A DNA stretch of 64,000 bases from Candidatus Leptofilum gracile (GTDB lineage Bacteria > Chloroflexota > Anaerolineae > Promineifilales > Promineifilaceae): the NCBI GenBank assembly GCA_016713825.1, contig JADJOJ010000011.1, positions 124,001-188,000 on the forward strand. Reading direction: 5' to 3'. A program made the position numbers and the translations under genes. A model generated the notes under the pieces. It was not told where the DNA came from, searched no databases, and saw only the letters and a list, made by a program, of their open reading frames with translations. Positions 43,761 to 52,293 of the stretch are shown here, in pieces; the stretch's first letter is position 1; each line of letters starts with the position of its first letter.

Positions 43761-44963
43761 TTACTTCAGGATTTTAGTAATAACACCAGAGCCAACGGTC
43801 AGACCACCTTCACGAATGGCAAAACGGCCGCCTTCTTCCAACGCTACCGGCTTGCTCAACGTCACTTGCAGGTTTACGTTGTCACCAGGCATCACCATCT
43901 CTACCCCGTCTGGCAGCGCAATCTCGCCCGTTACGTCCAGCGTGTGGATGTAGAACTGCGGCCGATACCCAGGGAAGAATGCCTTGTGCCGTCCACCTTC
44001 ATCCTTGCGCAGTACGTACACCTCGCTCATGAACTCCGTGTGCGGCGTGATGCTGCCTGGCTTGGCCAACACTTGCCCACGCTCGATTTCTTCACGAGCA
44101 ATACCCCGCAGCAGCAAACCTGCGTTGTCGCCTGCTTCCACTTTGTCCAGAATCTTGTGGAACATTTCCATCGAGGTCACAATCACTTTGCGCGTCTTTT
44201 CGGCCAGGCCAACAATCTCTACTTCGGTGTTTGGCGTCAGCGTTCCCCGGTCTACTCGACCTGTCACCACTGTGCCACGACCCTTGATGGAGAAAACGTC
44301 TTCTACAGACATCATGAACGGTTTGTCGGTCTGACGCTCTGGCGTGGGGATGTATTCATCTACCACGCGCATCAGCTCCAAAATCGGGGCATATTCAGGC
44401 GCGTTTACATCATTGCTTTCGCTTTCCAGCGCTTGCAGGGCACTGCCGCGCACGATTGGGGTTTCATCCCCAGGAAATTCGTAGATGTCTAGCAGCTCAC
44501 GCAGCTCCAGCTCTACCAGCTCCAGCAGCTCTTCGTCATCCATCATGTCCACTTTGTTGAGGAAGATGACGATGGCGGGTACTTCTACCTGGCGGGCCAG
44601 CAAGACGTGCTCACGGGTTTGGGGCATTGGGCCATCCGGTGCGGATACTACCAAAATAGCGCCGTCCATCTGGGCTGCCCCCGTGATCATGTTTTTGATG
44701 TAGTCTCGGTGCCCCGGGCAGTCTACGTGGGCGTAGTGCCGGTTTTCGGTTTCATATTCAACATGGGAGATGGCGATCGTGATCCCGCGAGCTTTTTCTT
44801 CGGGAGCGTTGTCGATCTGGTCAAAGGCAGAGAAGTCGGCAAACCCTTTGAGGGACAGCGTTTTGGTGATTGCTGCCGTCAGGGTGGTTTTGCCGTGATC
44901 TACGTGACCAATTGTCCCAATGTTCACATGTGGTTTTTCGCGCACAAATTTTTCTTTAGCCAT
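43761..44963 (-). CDS. tuf: Elongation factor Tu
   Basis: The protein has 400 residues. GTPase motifs are GHVDHGKTT, DCPGH and NKVDM, followed by the beta-barrel domains 2 and 3 (RGTVVTGRVDRG, KPGSITPHTEF). It delivers aminoacyl-tRNA to the ribosome. It is preceded by three tRNA genes and followed by tRNA-Trp. There is no ACGGCCGT in the gene, although one near match (ACGGCCGC) occurs. Confidence 0.98.
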   Translation of the reverse strand: MAKEKFVREKPHVNIGTIGHVDHGKTTLTAAITKTLSLKGFADFSAFDQIDNAPEEKARGITIAISHVEYETENRHYAHVDCPGHRDYIKNMITGAAQMDGAILVVSAPDGPMPQTREHVLLARQVEVPAIVIFLNKVDMMDDEELLELVELELRELLDIYEFPGDETPIVRGSALQALESESNDVNAPEYAPILELMRVVDEYIPTPERQTDKPFMMSVEDVFSIKGRGTVVTGRVDRGTLTPNTEVEIVGLAEKTRKVIVTSMEMFHKILDKVEAGDNAGLLLRGIAREEIERGQVLAKPGSITPHTEFMSEVYVLRKDEGGRHKAFFPGYRPQFYIHTLDVTGEIALPDGVEMVMPGDNVNLQVTLSKPVALEEGGRFAIREGGLTVGSGVITKILK

Positions 44964-45116
44964 CGTTAATGAACCCTTGTTCCTTATTTATGATCTAAAT
45001 TTGCTAACTTTAGATTCTCGTGGGCAAGCTTTTCTGCGGGGAAAGTTGTGCCGCTTGCCATTATCACAACAATACCCCGCCATCCTGCTGACAATACGCA
45101 AGATGGCGGGGTGGAG

Positions 45117-45188
<72 letters not shown>

Positions 45189-45288
45189 ATCTCGGTAAAC
45201 AGTAATCAGTAAGGCGGTATTCGGTAATCAGCGCAAAATTTTGAGGTTTTTACTGAACACGGTCAACTGGATACTGAATACGGGAAGG

Positions 45289-45371
45289 TGGGCCAGGTAG
45301 GACTCGAACCTACGAAGGCTATCGCCAGCGGATTTACAGTCCGCCCCCTTTGCCACTCGGGACACTGACCC
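45289..45371 (-). tRNA. tRNA-Tyr (GTA)
   Basis: The 83-base class II tRNA has acceptor GGGTCAG/CTGGCCC (one G-U pair), anticodon GTA in CTGTAAA, and a long variable arm. Corresponds to tyrU. The glycine tRNA usually found next to it is missing; the gap to tRNA-Thr (GGT) holds GTAATC-type repeats instead. Confidence 0.95.
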
Positions 45372-45407
45372 ATGGTTATGTTGGTGTTAAGCTGGAGTTT
45401 TTGCTCA

Positions 45408-45480
45408 AGCCGACGATGGGACTTGAACCCATAACCTATGCTTTACAAGAGCATTGCTCTGCCAATTGAGCTACGTCGGC
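45408..45480 (-). tRNA. tRNA-Thr (TGT)
   Basis: The 73-base cloverleaf has acceptor GCCGACG/CGTCGGC, anticodon loop CTTGTAA and T arm GGGTTCAAGTCC. First gene of the tRNA-tuf operon. Confidence 0.95.
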
Positions 45481-45648
45481 ACGTATCTCTTGTATTAAGT
45501 TTTTAAGAAGAGTTATAGGCAAGCCACCGCTGTTGCGTTTTAAGCAACCACAGGCGCGTAAGTATAACATTTGTGTTTTTTTCGTCAAATGTTTTGCTCC
45601 CAAAAAGTTTTATTTTGGGGTAATTGGGGGGTGGTGGTGCGGGGCAAT

Positions 45649-45679
45649 TTGAAATTTTGTGTTGTAGTTCGTTTATAAT
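45649..45679 (+). promoter_or_regulatory. Possible promoter of the OB-like/ATP-grasp operon
   Basis: TTGAAA (45649-45654) and a perfect TATAAT (45674-45679) with a 19-base spacer, longer than ideal. The predicted leader is about 35 bases to the ATG at 45722, with GGAG before it. Confidence 0.45.
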
Positions 45680-45721
45680 AGGGGGCAGGATGAGTGACCC
45701 TGGAAGGTTTTGGAGTTAGGT

Positions 45722-46531
45722 ATGGATATTTCGGTGAGTCGTTTGAACGGCCGTTTAGCCGCAAAGTTGCCACCTGAATTACCGTTGGGATTGGTGTTTG
45801 TGGTAGGTAGAGTCAGCCAGGTAGGTGGTCGCCGCTTTTTGTTGATAGAAGATCATCATCGTCTAAATTGCCAGGCTGTTGAGGAGATTAAGCTGCGTGA
45901 GGGGGATGAGGTGCGGGCCAGCGGCCATTTGATGTTTGATGCCGAACGGCTGCAATATTATTTGCTGGCGCGAGACGTAGAATTGGTGATGCCGGAACCA
46001 TTGCTGACGGCGGGTGAGCATTCGCGGGAGTTTTTGGTGGAAAATGAAGGGTTGCTGGCGGCATTGGCGGCGGTGAAGGCGCGTGCGGCGGTGGCCCCGA
46101 TGGCTAAATCTACGGAAATGCCACTGTGGGTGAAGAAGCTGGCTCCACCAGAAGTGCAAACGAGCCTGCCTGAGGCGGCGACCTCGCTGGAAGCCGAGGT
46201 GGGGGATGTGGATACGGCCGTTTCCCCCAAACATGAAGTGGCGTTAGACGCAGGGCTGTTGTCTATGCTGTCGGCTGCGATGGATAGTGAAGAAGATTTG
46301 GAGCTGACGCCAGAGCTGTTGGCGCCGTACCAGGTGGTGCCGGACCCTGTGGCCCAGCCTGAGGAGGCCGGGCATGTGGATCGGTTGATGGATACGGCCG
46401 TTCCTACCACCCCCACCAGCTACCAACCCGCCAACCGACAAGACACCGACTGGCTCGTTATCCTCCTGATCATTAGCTTTTTGGTGCTGACGATTGCCGC
46501 CATTGTGACCATTGTTTTATTGATTTTGTAG
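45722..46531 (+). CDS. OB-like domain protein with C-terminal membrane anchor
   Basis: The protein is 269 residues from the ATG at 45722 (GGAG upstream). Residues 20-85 read LGLVFVVGRVSQVGGRRFLLIEDHHRLNCQ and EGDEVRASGHL, an OB-fold-like beta pattern. The middle is acidic and low in complexity. It ends in one strongly hydrophobic helix (LVILLIISFLVLTIAAIVTIVLLIL). Family not recognised. It probably forms an operon with the ATP-grasp gene 15 bases downstream. Confidence 0.6.
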   Translation: MDISVSRLNGRLAAKLPPELPLGLVFVVGRVSQVGGRRFLLIEDHHRLNCQAVEEIKLREGDEVRASGHLMFDAERLQYYLLARDVELVMPEPLLTAGEHSREFLVENEGLLAALAAVKARAAVAPMAKSTEMPLWVKKLAPPEVQTSLPEAATSLEAEVGDVDTAVSPKHEVALDAGLLSMLSAAMDSEEDLELTPELLAPYQVVPDPVAQPEEAGHVDRLMDTAVPTTPTSYQPANRQDTDWLVILLIISFLVLTIAAIVTIVLLIL

Positions 46532-46546
46532 GTGAGGGATTTGTGC

Positions 46547-47764
46547 ATGTCTGAACAGAATTTTGGAACGAAGCCAGTGACAATTATGTGCCTGGCCAGC
46601 TATTTTAAGGGAACCACGTTTCTGGTGGCGGCCAAACAGTCGGGCTGCCGCGTTGTGTTGGTAACGCGAGAGAAGCTGCACAACGAGCCGTGGCCGTGGG
46701 ACAGCATCGACGATGTGTTTTATATGCCGCAGCTGGCCACGCAGCCAGACATTATTTATGCGGTAGCGTACTTCATGCGGGGAAGGGTGGTTGACCAGAT
46801 TGTGCCGCTGGATGATTATGATGTGCTGACGGTGGCGGCGCTGCGGGAGCATTTTCGGCTGCCGAATATGGGGGAGACGGTGAGCCGTCATTTTCGTGAC
46901 AAGCTGGCGATGCGGGTGAAGGCGCGGCAGGAAGGGTTTAAGGTGCCGGAATTTACGGCCGTTTTCAACTACGACCACCTGCGCGACTTTATGGGCCGGG
47001 TGCCGCCCCCCTGGCTGCTCAAGCCGCGCGCCGAGGCGGGGGCGATGGGCATCAAGCGGATGGACCATTCAGAAATGCTGTGGCGCAAGCTGGATGAGCT
47101 GGGCGATTTTCAATCTTACTTTTTGCTGGAGCAGTTTGTGGCGGGGCCGGTGTACCACGTGGATGCAATTGTGTGGCAGGGCAAGGTGGTTTTTGCCACA
47201 GCGCACCAATATTTGCAACCGCCGCTGGATGTGGCCCATGATGGCGGCGTTTTTGTGACGCGCACAATGCCGCGACAAGAGAAGGAAACGAAGGCGCTGA
47301 TCAAGCTGCACAACAAGCTGATTTTGGCGCTGGGCATGGAGCGGGGCGTGGCGCACACGGAGTTTATCAAGGGGCAGGACGGCGAATTTTACTTTTTGGA
47401 AACGGCCGCTCGCGTGGGCGGGGCAAACATCGAGCAGTTGGTTGAGGCATCCAGCGGGGTTAATTTGTGGGCAGAGTGGGCAAGGTTGGAAACGGCCGCT
47501 TTGCGCCAGGAAGCGTACCAAATCCCCGAAGACAAAGGGGAATACGCTGGGGTGATGATTTGCCTGGCGCGGCAGGAATGGCCCGATTTGTCTGGCTACA
47601 CGGAGCCGGAAATTATGTACCGCGTCTACAAACAGCAGCACGCCGGGCTCATCGTCGCCTCGCCGCAGCACGAGCGAATTGAGCAGCTCATCCACGACTA
47701 CAGCCAGCGCTTCGCTCACGACTTTTTGGCTGTTGCGCCACCCCTGGATACGGCTCCCACCTAA
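46547..47764 (+). CDS. ATP-grasp domain protein
   Basis: The protein is 405 residues from the ATG at 46547. An N-terminal Rossmann-like half (TIMCLASYFKGTTFLVAAKQSGCRVVLVTRE) is followed by an ATP-grasp fold: PPPWLLKPRAEAGAMGIKRM, FLLEQFVAGPVYHVDAIV, and the metal-binding EFIKGQDGEFYFLETAARVGG. It is related to carboxylate-amine ligases of the carbamoyl-phosphate synthase/biotin carboxylase type. The product cannot be inferred; no other biosynthetic gene is adjacent. Confidence 0.82.
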   Translation: MSEQNFGTKPVTIMCLASYFKGTTFLVAAKQSGCRVVLVTREKLHNEPWPWDSIDDVFYMPQLATQPDIIYAVAYFMRGRVVDQIVPLDDYDVLTVAALREHFRLPNMGETVSRHFRDKLAMRVKARQEGFKVPEFTAVFNYDHLRDFMGRVPPPWLLKPRAEAGAMGIKRMDHSEMLWRKLDELGDFQSYFLLEQFVAGPVYHVDAIVWQGKVVFATAHQYLQPPLDVAHDGGVFVTRTMPRQEKETKALIKLHNKLILALGMERGVAHTEFIKGQDGEFYFLETAARVGGANIEQLVEASSGVNLWAEWARLETAALRQEAYQIPEDKGEYAGVMICLARQEWPDLSGYTEPEIMYRVYKQQHAGLIVASPQHERIEQLIHDYSQRFAHDFLAVAPPLDTAPT

Positions 47765-47776
47765 TAAATGAACAGC

Positions 47777-47835
47777 ACGCAGATTTGCCTGATTTGCCTG
47801 ATTTTTTTGATCAGGGTAATCAGGCAAATCTGCGT
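47777..47835 (+). terminator. Long hairpin after the ATP-grasp gene
   Basis: Perfect 18-bp arms (47777-47794 and 47818-47835) on ACGCAGATTTGCCTGATT, with a T7 run inside the 23-base loop. It is placed between convergent genes and belongs to the CGCAGAT family. GATTACCGATTACTG heptads follow at about 47850-47885. Confidence 0.6.
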
Positions 47836-47877
47836 CCCATTCCTCTTTTCACTGATTACCGATTACTGACCCACTGA

Positions 47878-48930
47878 TTACTGAATACCGTGCCGCTCCC
47901 GGTAAGCCACAATCAACCCCCGAATGGCGCGCTGGCTGGAAACGGCCGTTTCCACCGGCTCTTTCAACACGGTTTTGTAAGTTGTGTCCATTTGCTGCAC
48001 TTTGCTGACGGTGTTGTCTGCTTTGGGCATCAGATCGTCGCGGAGGGGGGTGATGAGCGTGCGGTTGAGCGCGGTCTCGTTGTTTTGGTCCCGGTTGAGC
48101 CAGACGTCGAGCGGCTGCATGACGTTGGTGTTTAAGCCGCTGAGCGTGTTGGGCGTCTCCATGATGAGTGTCGTGATTGACTGCATGATGGCTGCGGCCG
48201 TTTGCCCAATGCCAAAGGGGAGCCATCTCTTCACACTTTCAAACCAGTCGGTGAGCATTTGCAGGAAGGGGCCGACGCGCTCCACCGCCTCAGACAAAAG
48301 CCGCTCCACGGAAGCAAAGTAGGTTTCAATTTTGGCCAGGTGATCAATGAGCCAGAGACGGCCGTTATCCAAAACCGGCACCTGCGATTCAAAATTTTGC
48401 AACGCCTGCCGCCCCATCTGGATGCTCTCGGAGAGGGTGGGCATCTCGGCCAGCATCTCTTCCACCTCGCCGGTGAAGTTACTGAACCCTTCGGACACGG
48501 CCGTTTCCACATCCACCGAAGCAAACTGATCATACAGCGCAATGAGGCCCGCCAGAACGCCGATTTGCTCGTTGGCCTGGCCCAACTGCACGGTGAGCGC
48601 TTCGCTGTCGGAGACGGCCGTCTGGTTGTTGCTTTGCAGGTTGCTTAGCTGGCGTTGGGCGGCTTCCAGGGCGGCTTGCAGGCGCACATTTTCCGCCTGG
48701 GCGGCGGCCAATCGGGTGAACAAATCCGGGTCGGTGGGGGAGATGGGGGGAACGGCCGTACGCACAATCGGTGCGGCGTTGGGGGCTGAGGTGATGACGG
48801 TGGCGGCGTTCTGGTTTTGGTTGTAGATGGCTGCCCCTGCGCCGGTGGCAGAGGCGGCAACGGCCGTTACCATGGCAGCTTTGATAAAGTTTCGACGGCT
48901 TACTGCCTGCTCTTCTGGATGTGTTGTCAT
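47878..48930 (-). CDS. Tat-exported coiled-coil protein
   Basis: The protein has 350 residues. A twin-arginine signal (SRRNFIKAAMVTAVAASATG) directs folded export. It then has a coiled coil (RLAAAQAENVRLQAALEAAQRQLSNLQ), a helical middle part and no enzymatic motif. It may remain membrane-anchored through the signal helix. The start at 48930 is chosen for its spacing to AGGAG; an ATG at 48936 is too close. I do not recognise the family. Confidence 0.7.
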   Translation of the reverse strand: MTTHPEEQAVSRRNFIKAAMVTAVAASATGAGAAIYNQNQNAATVITSAPNAAPIVRTAVPPISPTDPDLFTRLAAAQAENVRLQAALEAAQRQLSNLQSNNQTAVSDSEALTVQLGQANEQIGVLAGLIALYDQFASVDVETAVSEGFSNFTGEVEEMLAEMPTLSESIQMGRQALQNFESQVPVLDNGRLWLIDHLAKIETYFASVERLLSEAVERVGPFLQMLTDWFESVKRWLPFGIGQTAAAIMQSITTLIMETPNTLSGLNTNVMQPLDVWLNRDQNNETALNRTLITPLRDDLMPKADNTVSKVQQMDTTYKTVLKEPVETAVSSQRAIRGLIVAYRERHGIQ

Positions 48931-49315
48931 CTCCATTCTCCTGTAGCAAACAAAACATTTCTTTGTGCGCCCGGAAAATTGGCTCAGCAAACACGTCCAT
49001 GTGGCCAATCCCCGGCAATATTAGCACGGATGTTCCGATTTGATCAACCGTGATTTGCACATCTATGGAAACCCATGTGACAAAAAAGGTCACACTTTTA
49101 GGACTAATTTCTAGATTTGTGCTCATAAATGAGTCCACTGAAAAACAAACCGCAAAGACGCAAAGGACGCAGAGTTTTAAAGATTACCAGAGAAAATCTG
49201 GTAAATTTGCGAAATCTGTTGATTTTCACGAATGGTGTTGAGCCTGCGCTCATGTTATCTCCATCGGAAATTTGACTCGGACTAGCGCGGACGAATGCGG
49301 CTTTGCGTAAAATTT
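48931..49315. other. Intergenic region with a GACGCAAAG repeat
   Basis: No gene is visible. Near 49148-49175 there are three successive words of the CCGCAAAGACGCAAAGGACG type, a common intergenic repeat in such genomes. AGATTACCAGAGAAAATCTGG near 49180 forms a small hairpin. The rest is AT-rich without clear signals. Confidence 0.45.
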
Positions 49316-50368
49316 CTAAGGAAGTGGCCAAAGATGGTCGGGGGGAAGGTGAAGGTGAACGGCCGTTCCCACCCCCACCGTTTTTGCCGCCGAAGGTGAG
49401 GTGAGCAGGGTGAGCGCTGTGTCGCTGCCCAGGATGAGGCGCAGGCGGGTGTGCGTGCCTGCGTAGATCGCTTCCTGCACGGTGGCGCAGAGCTGGTTGG
49501 GTAAACGGCCGTCTGCCGGCACCAACTGCACGTGTTCCGGGCGGATGGTGAGCTGGACGGGGCCATCGGCTATGGGGTTGGGGGCGATTTGCAGGGAGCC
49601 AACGGCCGTTTCCACCACATTCCCCCGCTTTTCCCCCACCAAAAAGTTGGTTGCCCCAAAAAATGAGGCAACCTGACGGGTAGACGGCCGTTCGTAAAAA
49701 TCAGACGGGGGGCCAACCTGCGCCAGCTTGCCGTCAAACATCAGCCCGATTTGGTCGGCCAGCAGCACCGCCTCCTCCTGGTCGTGGGTTACCACGATTG
49801 TCGTCATGTTCAGCGCGCGCTGGAGCGAGCGGATGAGCTGGCGCATCTCTTCGCGCAGGTGGGCGTCCAGGTTGGAGAGCGGTTCGTCCAGCAGCAGCAC
49901 CGTCGGTTCCACGATGAGGGCGCGGGCCAGCGCCACCCGCTGCTGCTGCCCCCCAGATAGCTCATTGGGGCGGCGATTGGCCAGGCCGGGGAGCTGCACC
50001 ATGGCCAAATGCTCCTCCACTTTTTGGCGGATAACGGCAGCCTCCACGCCGCGCATCTTCAGGCCAAAGCCCACATTTTCGCCGACGCTGAGGTAAGGAA
50101 AGAGCAGGTGGTTTTGGAACACCATGACGGCGTTCCGCTTTTCGGCGGGGATGGGCAGGATGGAACGGCCGTTAAACAGCACATCCCCACTGCTGGGTGT
50201 CAGCAATCCGGCAATTGTCTTGAGAATCGTTGTTTTGCCGCAGCCAGACGGCCCCAGCAGCGCGGTGATTCGGCCGTCTGGGGCGGTGAGGGAGACGTGG
50301 GAAACGGCCGTAACTTCTCCGAATTGTTTGCTGAGTTGTTGCAGTTCAACTTTTGTCATAAGAGGCAT
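49316..50368 (-). CDS. ABC transporter ATP-binding protein, YnjD/PotA-like
   Basis: The protein is 350 residues from the ATG at 50368. Walker A GPSGCGKTT, Q-loop VFQNHLLFPYL, signature LSGGQQQRVALARAL, Walker B VLLLDEPLSNLDAHL and H-loop THDQEEA, then a C-terminal TOBE-like region (VQLTIRPEHVQLVPADG). It powers the importer encoded upstream. The full-length TOBE region makes it longer than E. coli YnjD. Last gene of the operon. Confidence 0.92.
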   Translation of the reverse strand: MPLMTKVELQQLSKQFGEVTAVSHVSLTAPDGRITALLGPSGCGKTTILKTIAGLLTPSSGDVLFNGRSILPIPAEKRNAVMVFQNHLLFPYLSVGENVGFGLKMRGVEAAVIRQKVEEHLAMVQLPGLANRRPNELSGGQQQRVALARALIVEPTVLLLDEPLSNLDAHLREEMRQLIRSLQRALNMTTIVVTHDQEEAVLLADQIGLMFDGKLAQVGPPSDFYERPSTRQVASFFGATNFLVGEKRGNVVETAVGSLQIAPNPIADGPVQLTIRPEHVQLVPADGRLPNQLCATVQEAIYAGTHTRLRLILGSDTALTLLTSPSAAKTVGVGTAVHLHLPPDHLWPLP

Positions 50369-50471
50369 TTTTCTCAACAGATTGCGCAGATTAAAAAGAT
50401 TAAAAATCCGCTAAATCTGCGTAATCTTTGATTTTTCTTATTCGCTAACCATGAGTGTCGTCGGTATTGGA

Positions 50472-51290
50472 CTAAAGCTTACCAAATCCGCCCAATGATG
50501 CCTGGTTGCCAGACAGATAGCGAGCCGTCGCCAGCAAAAAGAGCAGCGCGGGGGCAATAAATACCAGACTCAGCGCGGCGGTGATGGCGTTGTCGCCGGA
50601 GCTGACGAATGAAAAGAGCAGCACCGGCAGCGTCACCACCTGGCCGCCGCCGATGAGCAGCGTGAGAATATATTGGCTCCAACTGATGATGAAGGCAAAT
50701 AGTCCGGCCACCATCAGCGCCGGGAAGATGGTGGGCAGGGTGACGTGGCGGAATCGCTGCCACGCCGATGCGCCCAGCGTTTGGGCCTGGGCTTCAAAAT
50801 CGGGATTGTAGTTGGCAAACACGCCGCTGAGAATGAGCACCACGTACGGCAGCACCGGAATGAGATGCACCAGCACCACGCCCAGCACGTTGTCCACCAG
50901 GCCGTAGCGGATGAACAGGACGTGGATGCCCATCGCCGCTGCCAGGGTGGGCACGATGGTGGGGGCGAGGATGAGAAAGCGAACGGCCGTTTTCCCCCGA
51001 AATTTGTACAAACCCAACGCGCGACCCGCAGGCAGCCCAATCAAAATTGAGAGCGCCGTCACCAACAGCGCCACCAGCGTGCTGTAGCCCAACGCCGACA
51101 GCACCTCCGCACGGGGCGAGAAAACGTATTGCCACGCCCGCAAGCTGAGCGATTCCGGCAGCACGCTGGGGTAGAGCCAGCGAAAGCTCACCGACCAGAG
51201 CAGCAGCGGCACAAACGGCAGCAGCACCCCCACCACAATGGCGGCGAGGATGAGGGTGCGGGGCTGGAGGGTTTGTTTGATTCGCGTCAT
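50472..51290 (-). CDS. ABC transporter permease, second subunit of a YnjC-like system
   Basis: The protein has 272 residues and six helices, with the coupling loop EAQAQTLGASAWQRFRHVTLP. In E. coli YnjC the two permease halves are one fused protein; here they are separate genes. The segment 51297-51395 of heptad repeats lies between the two permease genes. Confidence 0.88.
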   Translation of the reverse strand: MTRIKQTLQPRTLILAAIVVGVLLPFVPLLLWSVSFRWLYPSVLPESLSLRAWQYVFSPRAEVLSALGYSTLVALLVTALSILIGLPAGRALGLYKFRGKTAVRFLILAPTIVPTLAAAMGIHVLFIRYGLVDNVLGVVLVHLIPVLPYVVLILSGVFANYNPDFEAQAQTLGASAWQRFRHVTLPTIFPALMVAGLFAFIISWSQYILTLLIGGGQVVTLPVLLFSFVSSGDNAITAALSLVFIAPALLFLLATARYLSGNQASLGGFGKL

Positions 51291-51296
51291 TTTGTT

Positions 51297-51395
51297 CGTA
51301 ATCCGTAATCCGTAATCCGTAATCCGTAATCGGTAATCCGTAATCGGTAATCCGTAATCGGTTTACCGATTACCGATTACCGTTCACCGTTCACC
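51297..51395. repeat. Heptad GTAATCC/GTAATCG tandem repeat
   Basis: About nine copies of a 7-base unit GTAATCC or GTAATCG are followed by GATTACC and GTTCACC words in the opposite orientation, so the RNA folds back. It lies between two permease genes of one operon and touches the 3' end of the upstream one. Confidence 0.85.
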
Positions 51396-52249
51396 GCGCA
51401 GCGTTTTGTCCGTGATGCGCATGTAGACAAAAAGATGAGCACCCCGATGAGCAGGGTGATGATGACGTTCATCGCCATCGCTTCGGGCCGGGCGTTGAGG
51501 TCTATGTCCACGTAGCTGCGGTAGGCGAGGACCGGCAGCATGGACGGGAAGCGCTGCCCCAGCACCAGCGGCACCTCGAACGCGCCAAAGGTGAAGGCAA
51601 ACACCAGCACCGAAGCGGACACCATGCTGGGGGTCAGCAGCGGCAAGGTGACGTAGCGGAACCGTTGCCAGCGGTTGGCCCCCAGATTTTGTGCGGCCGT
51701 TTCCAAATCGTTGCCCACACCCTGCAAAGTCGCCAGCAAAATCAGCCCGGTAAAGCAGGTGGTTTTCCACACATATTCCAAAATAATGCCGATGGCCCAC
51801 GGATCGAACACAATGGCCGGAAAATCGGCCGGTTGGCTGATTAGCCCGGCCAGATTGGCTAATCGGGCCAAAAAACCACTTTGGGAGAACAAAAAGAGAA
51901 TCCCCACCGCGCCCACCAGGTGGGGGATGGGGATGTTGAGCTGAAAGATAAAGGTAATGAGGCGGTGGCCGCGAAACGGCCGTCTCAAAGCCAGCGCACA
52001 AACCAGGGCCAGGAGGGTGGAAACGGCCGTACTCGCCAACGCCACCCACAGCGTCAGGAAAAATGATTGGCTGAAAGCGGCCTGCTGCAAGATGGCGCGG
52101 TAAGCGTCCAGCGTGATTTCGGTGCGGCCCAAAAACGGCAGGTAGCCGACGCTTTGCATGAGCGCCAGCAGCACCCCACCGCCAAACAGCAGCAGGATGA
52201 CGGCCAGGGTGGGGGCCAGCAGCAGGTAGGGTCGGAGGCGGGTGGGCAT
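51377..52249 (-). CDS. ABC transporter permease, first subunit of a YnjC-like system, C-terminus possibly frameshifted
   Basis: The protein is 290 residues from the ATG at 52249. Six helices, coupling loop ETAAQNLGANRWQRFRYVTLP. At the end the present frame gives FLSTCASRTKRCAVNGER, whereas one extra T in the T5 run 51429-51433 would give FVYMRITDKTLRGER, a more natural permease tail, ending just before the heptad repeat. The indel may be a base-calling error. Confidence 0.87.
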   Translation of the reverse strand: MPTRLRPYLLLAPTLAVILLLFGGGVLLALMQSVGYLPFLGRTEITLDAYRAILQQAAFSQSFFLTLWVALASTAVSTLLALVCALALRRPFRGHRLITFIFQLNIPIPHLVGAVGILFLFSQSGFLARLANLAGLISQPADFPAIVFDPWAIGIILEYVWKTTCFTGLILLATLQGVGNDLETAAQNLGANRWQRFRYVTLPLLTPSMVSASVLVFAFTFGAFEVPLVLGQRFPSMLPVLAYRSYVDIDLNARPEAMAMNVIITLLIGVLIFLSTCASRTKRCAVNGER

Positions 52250-52256
52250 GGTGTGG

Positions 52257-52285
52257 GTAGAGACGTTGCCATGCAACGTCTCTAC
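52257..52285. repeat. GTAGAGACGTTGC hairpin
   Basis: Perfect 13-bp arms (52257-52269 and 52273-52285) with a three-base loop CAT, located between the binding-protein gene and the first permease. This word is a known dispersed palindrome type in several bacterial lineages. It may lower expression of the downstream genes relative to the binding protein. Confidence 0.8.
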
Positions 52286-52293
52286 AAATTAGG

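Noticed and set aside
45189..45288. Missing glycine tRNA between the Tyr and Thr tRNAs
   Set aside because: The gap is too short for an unnoticed tRNA and holds only GTAATC-type repeat words; no cloverleaf can be drawn.
51297..51395. CRISPR array
   Set aside because: The 7-base units are contiguous with no spacers, and no cas genes are present. The same applies to 4126-4207. I find no CRISPR in the window.
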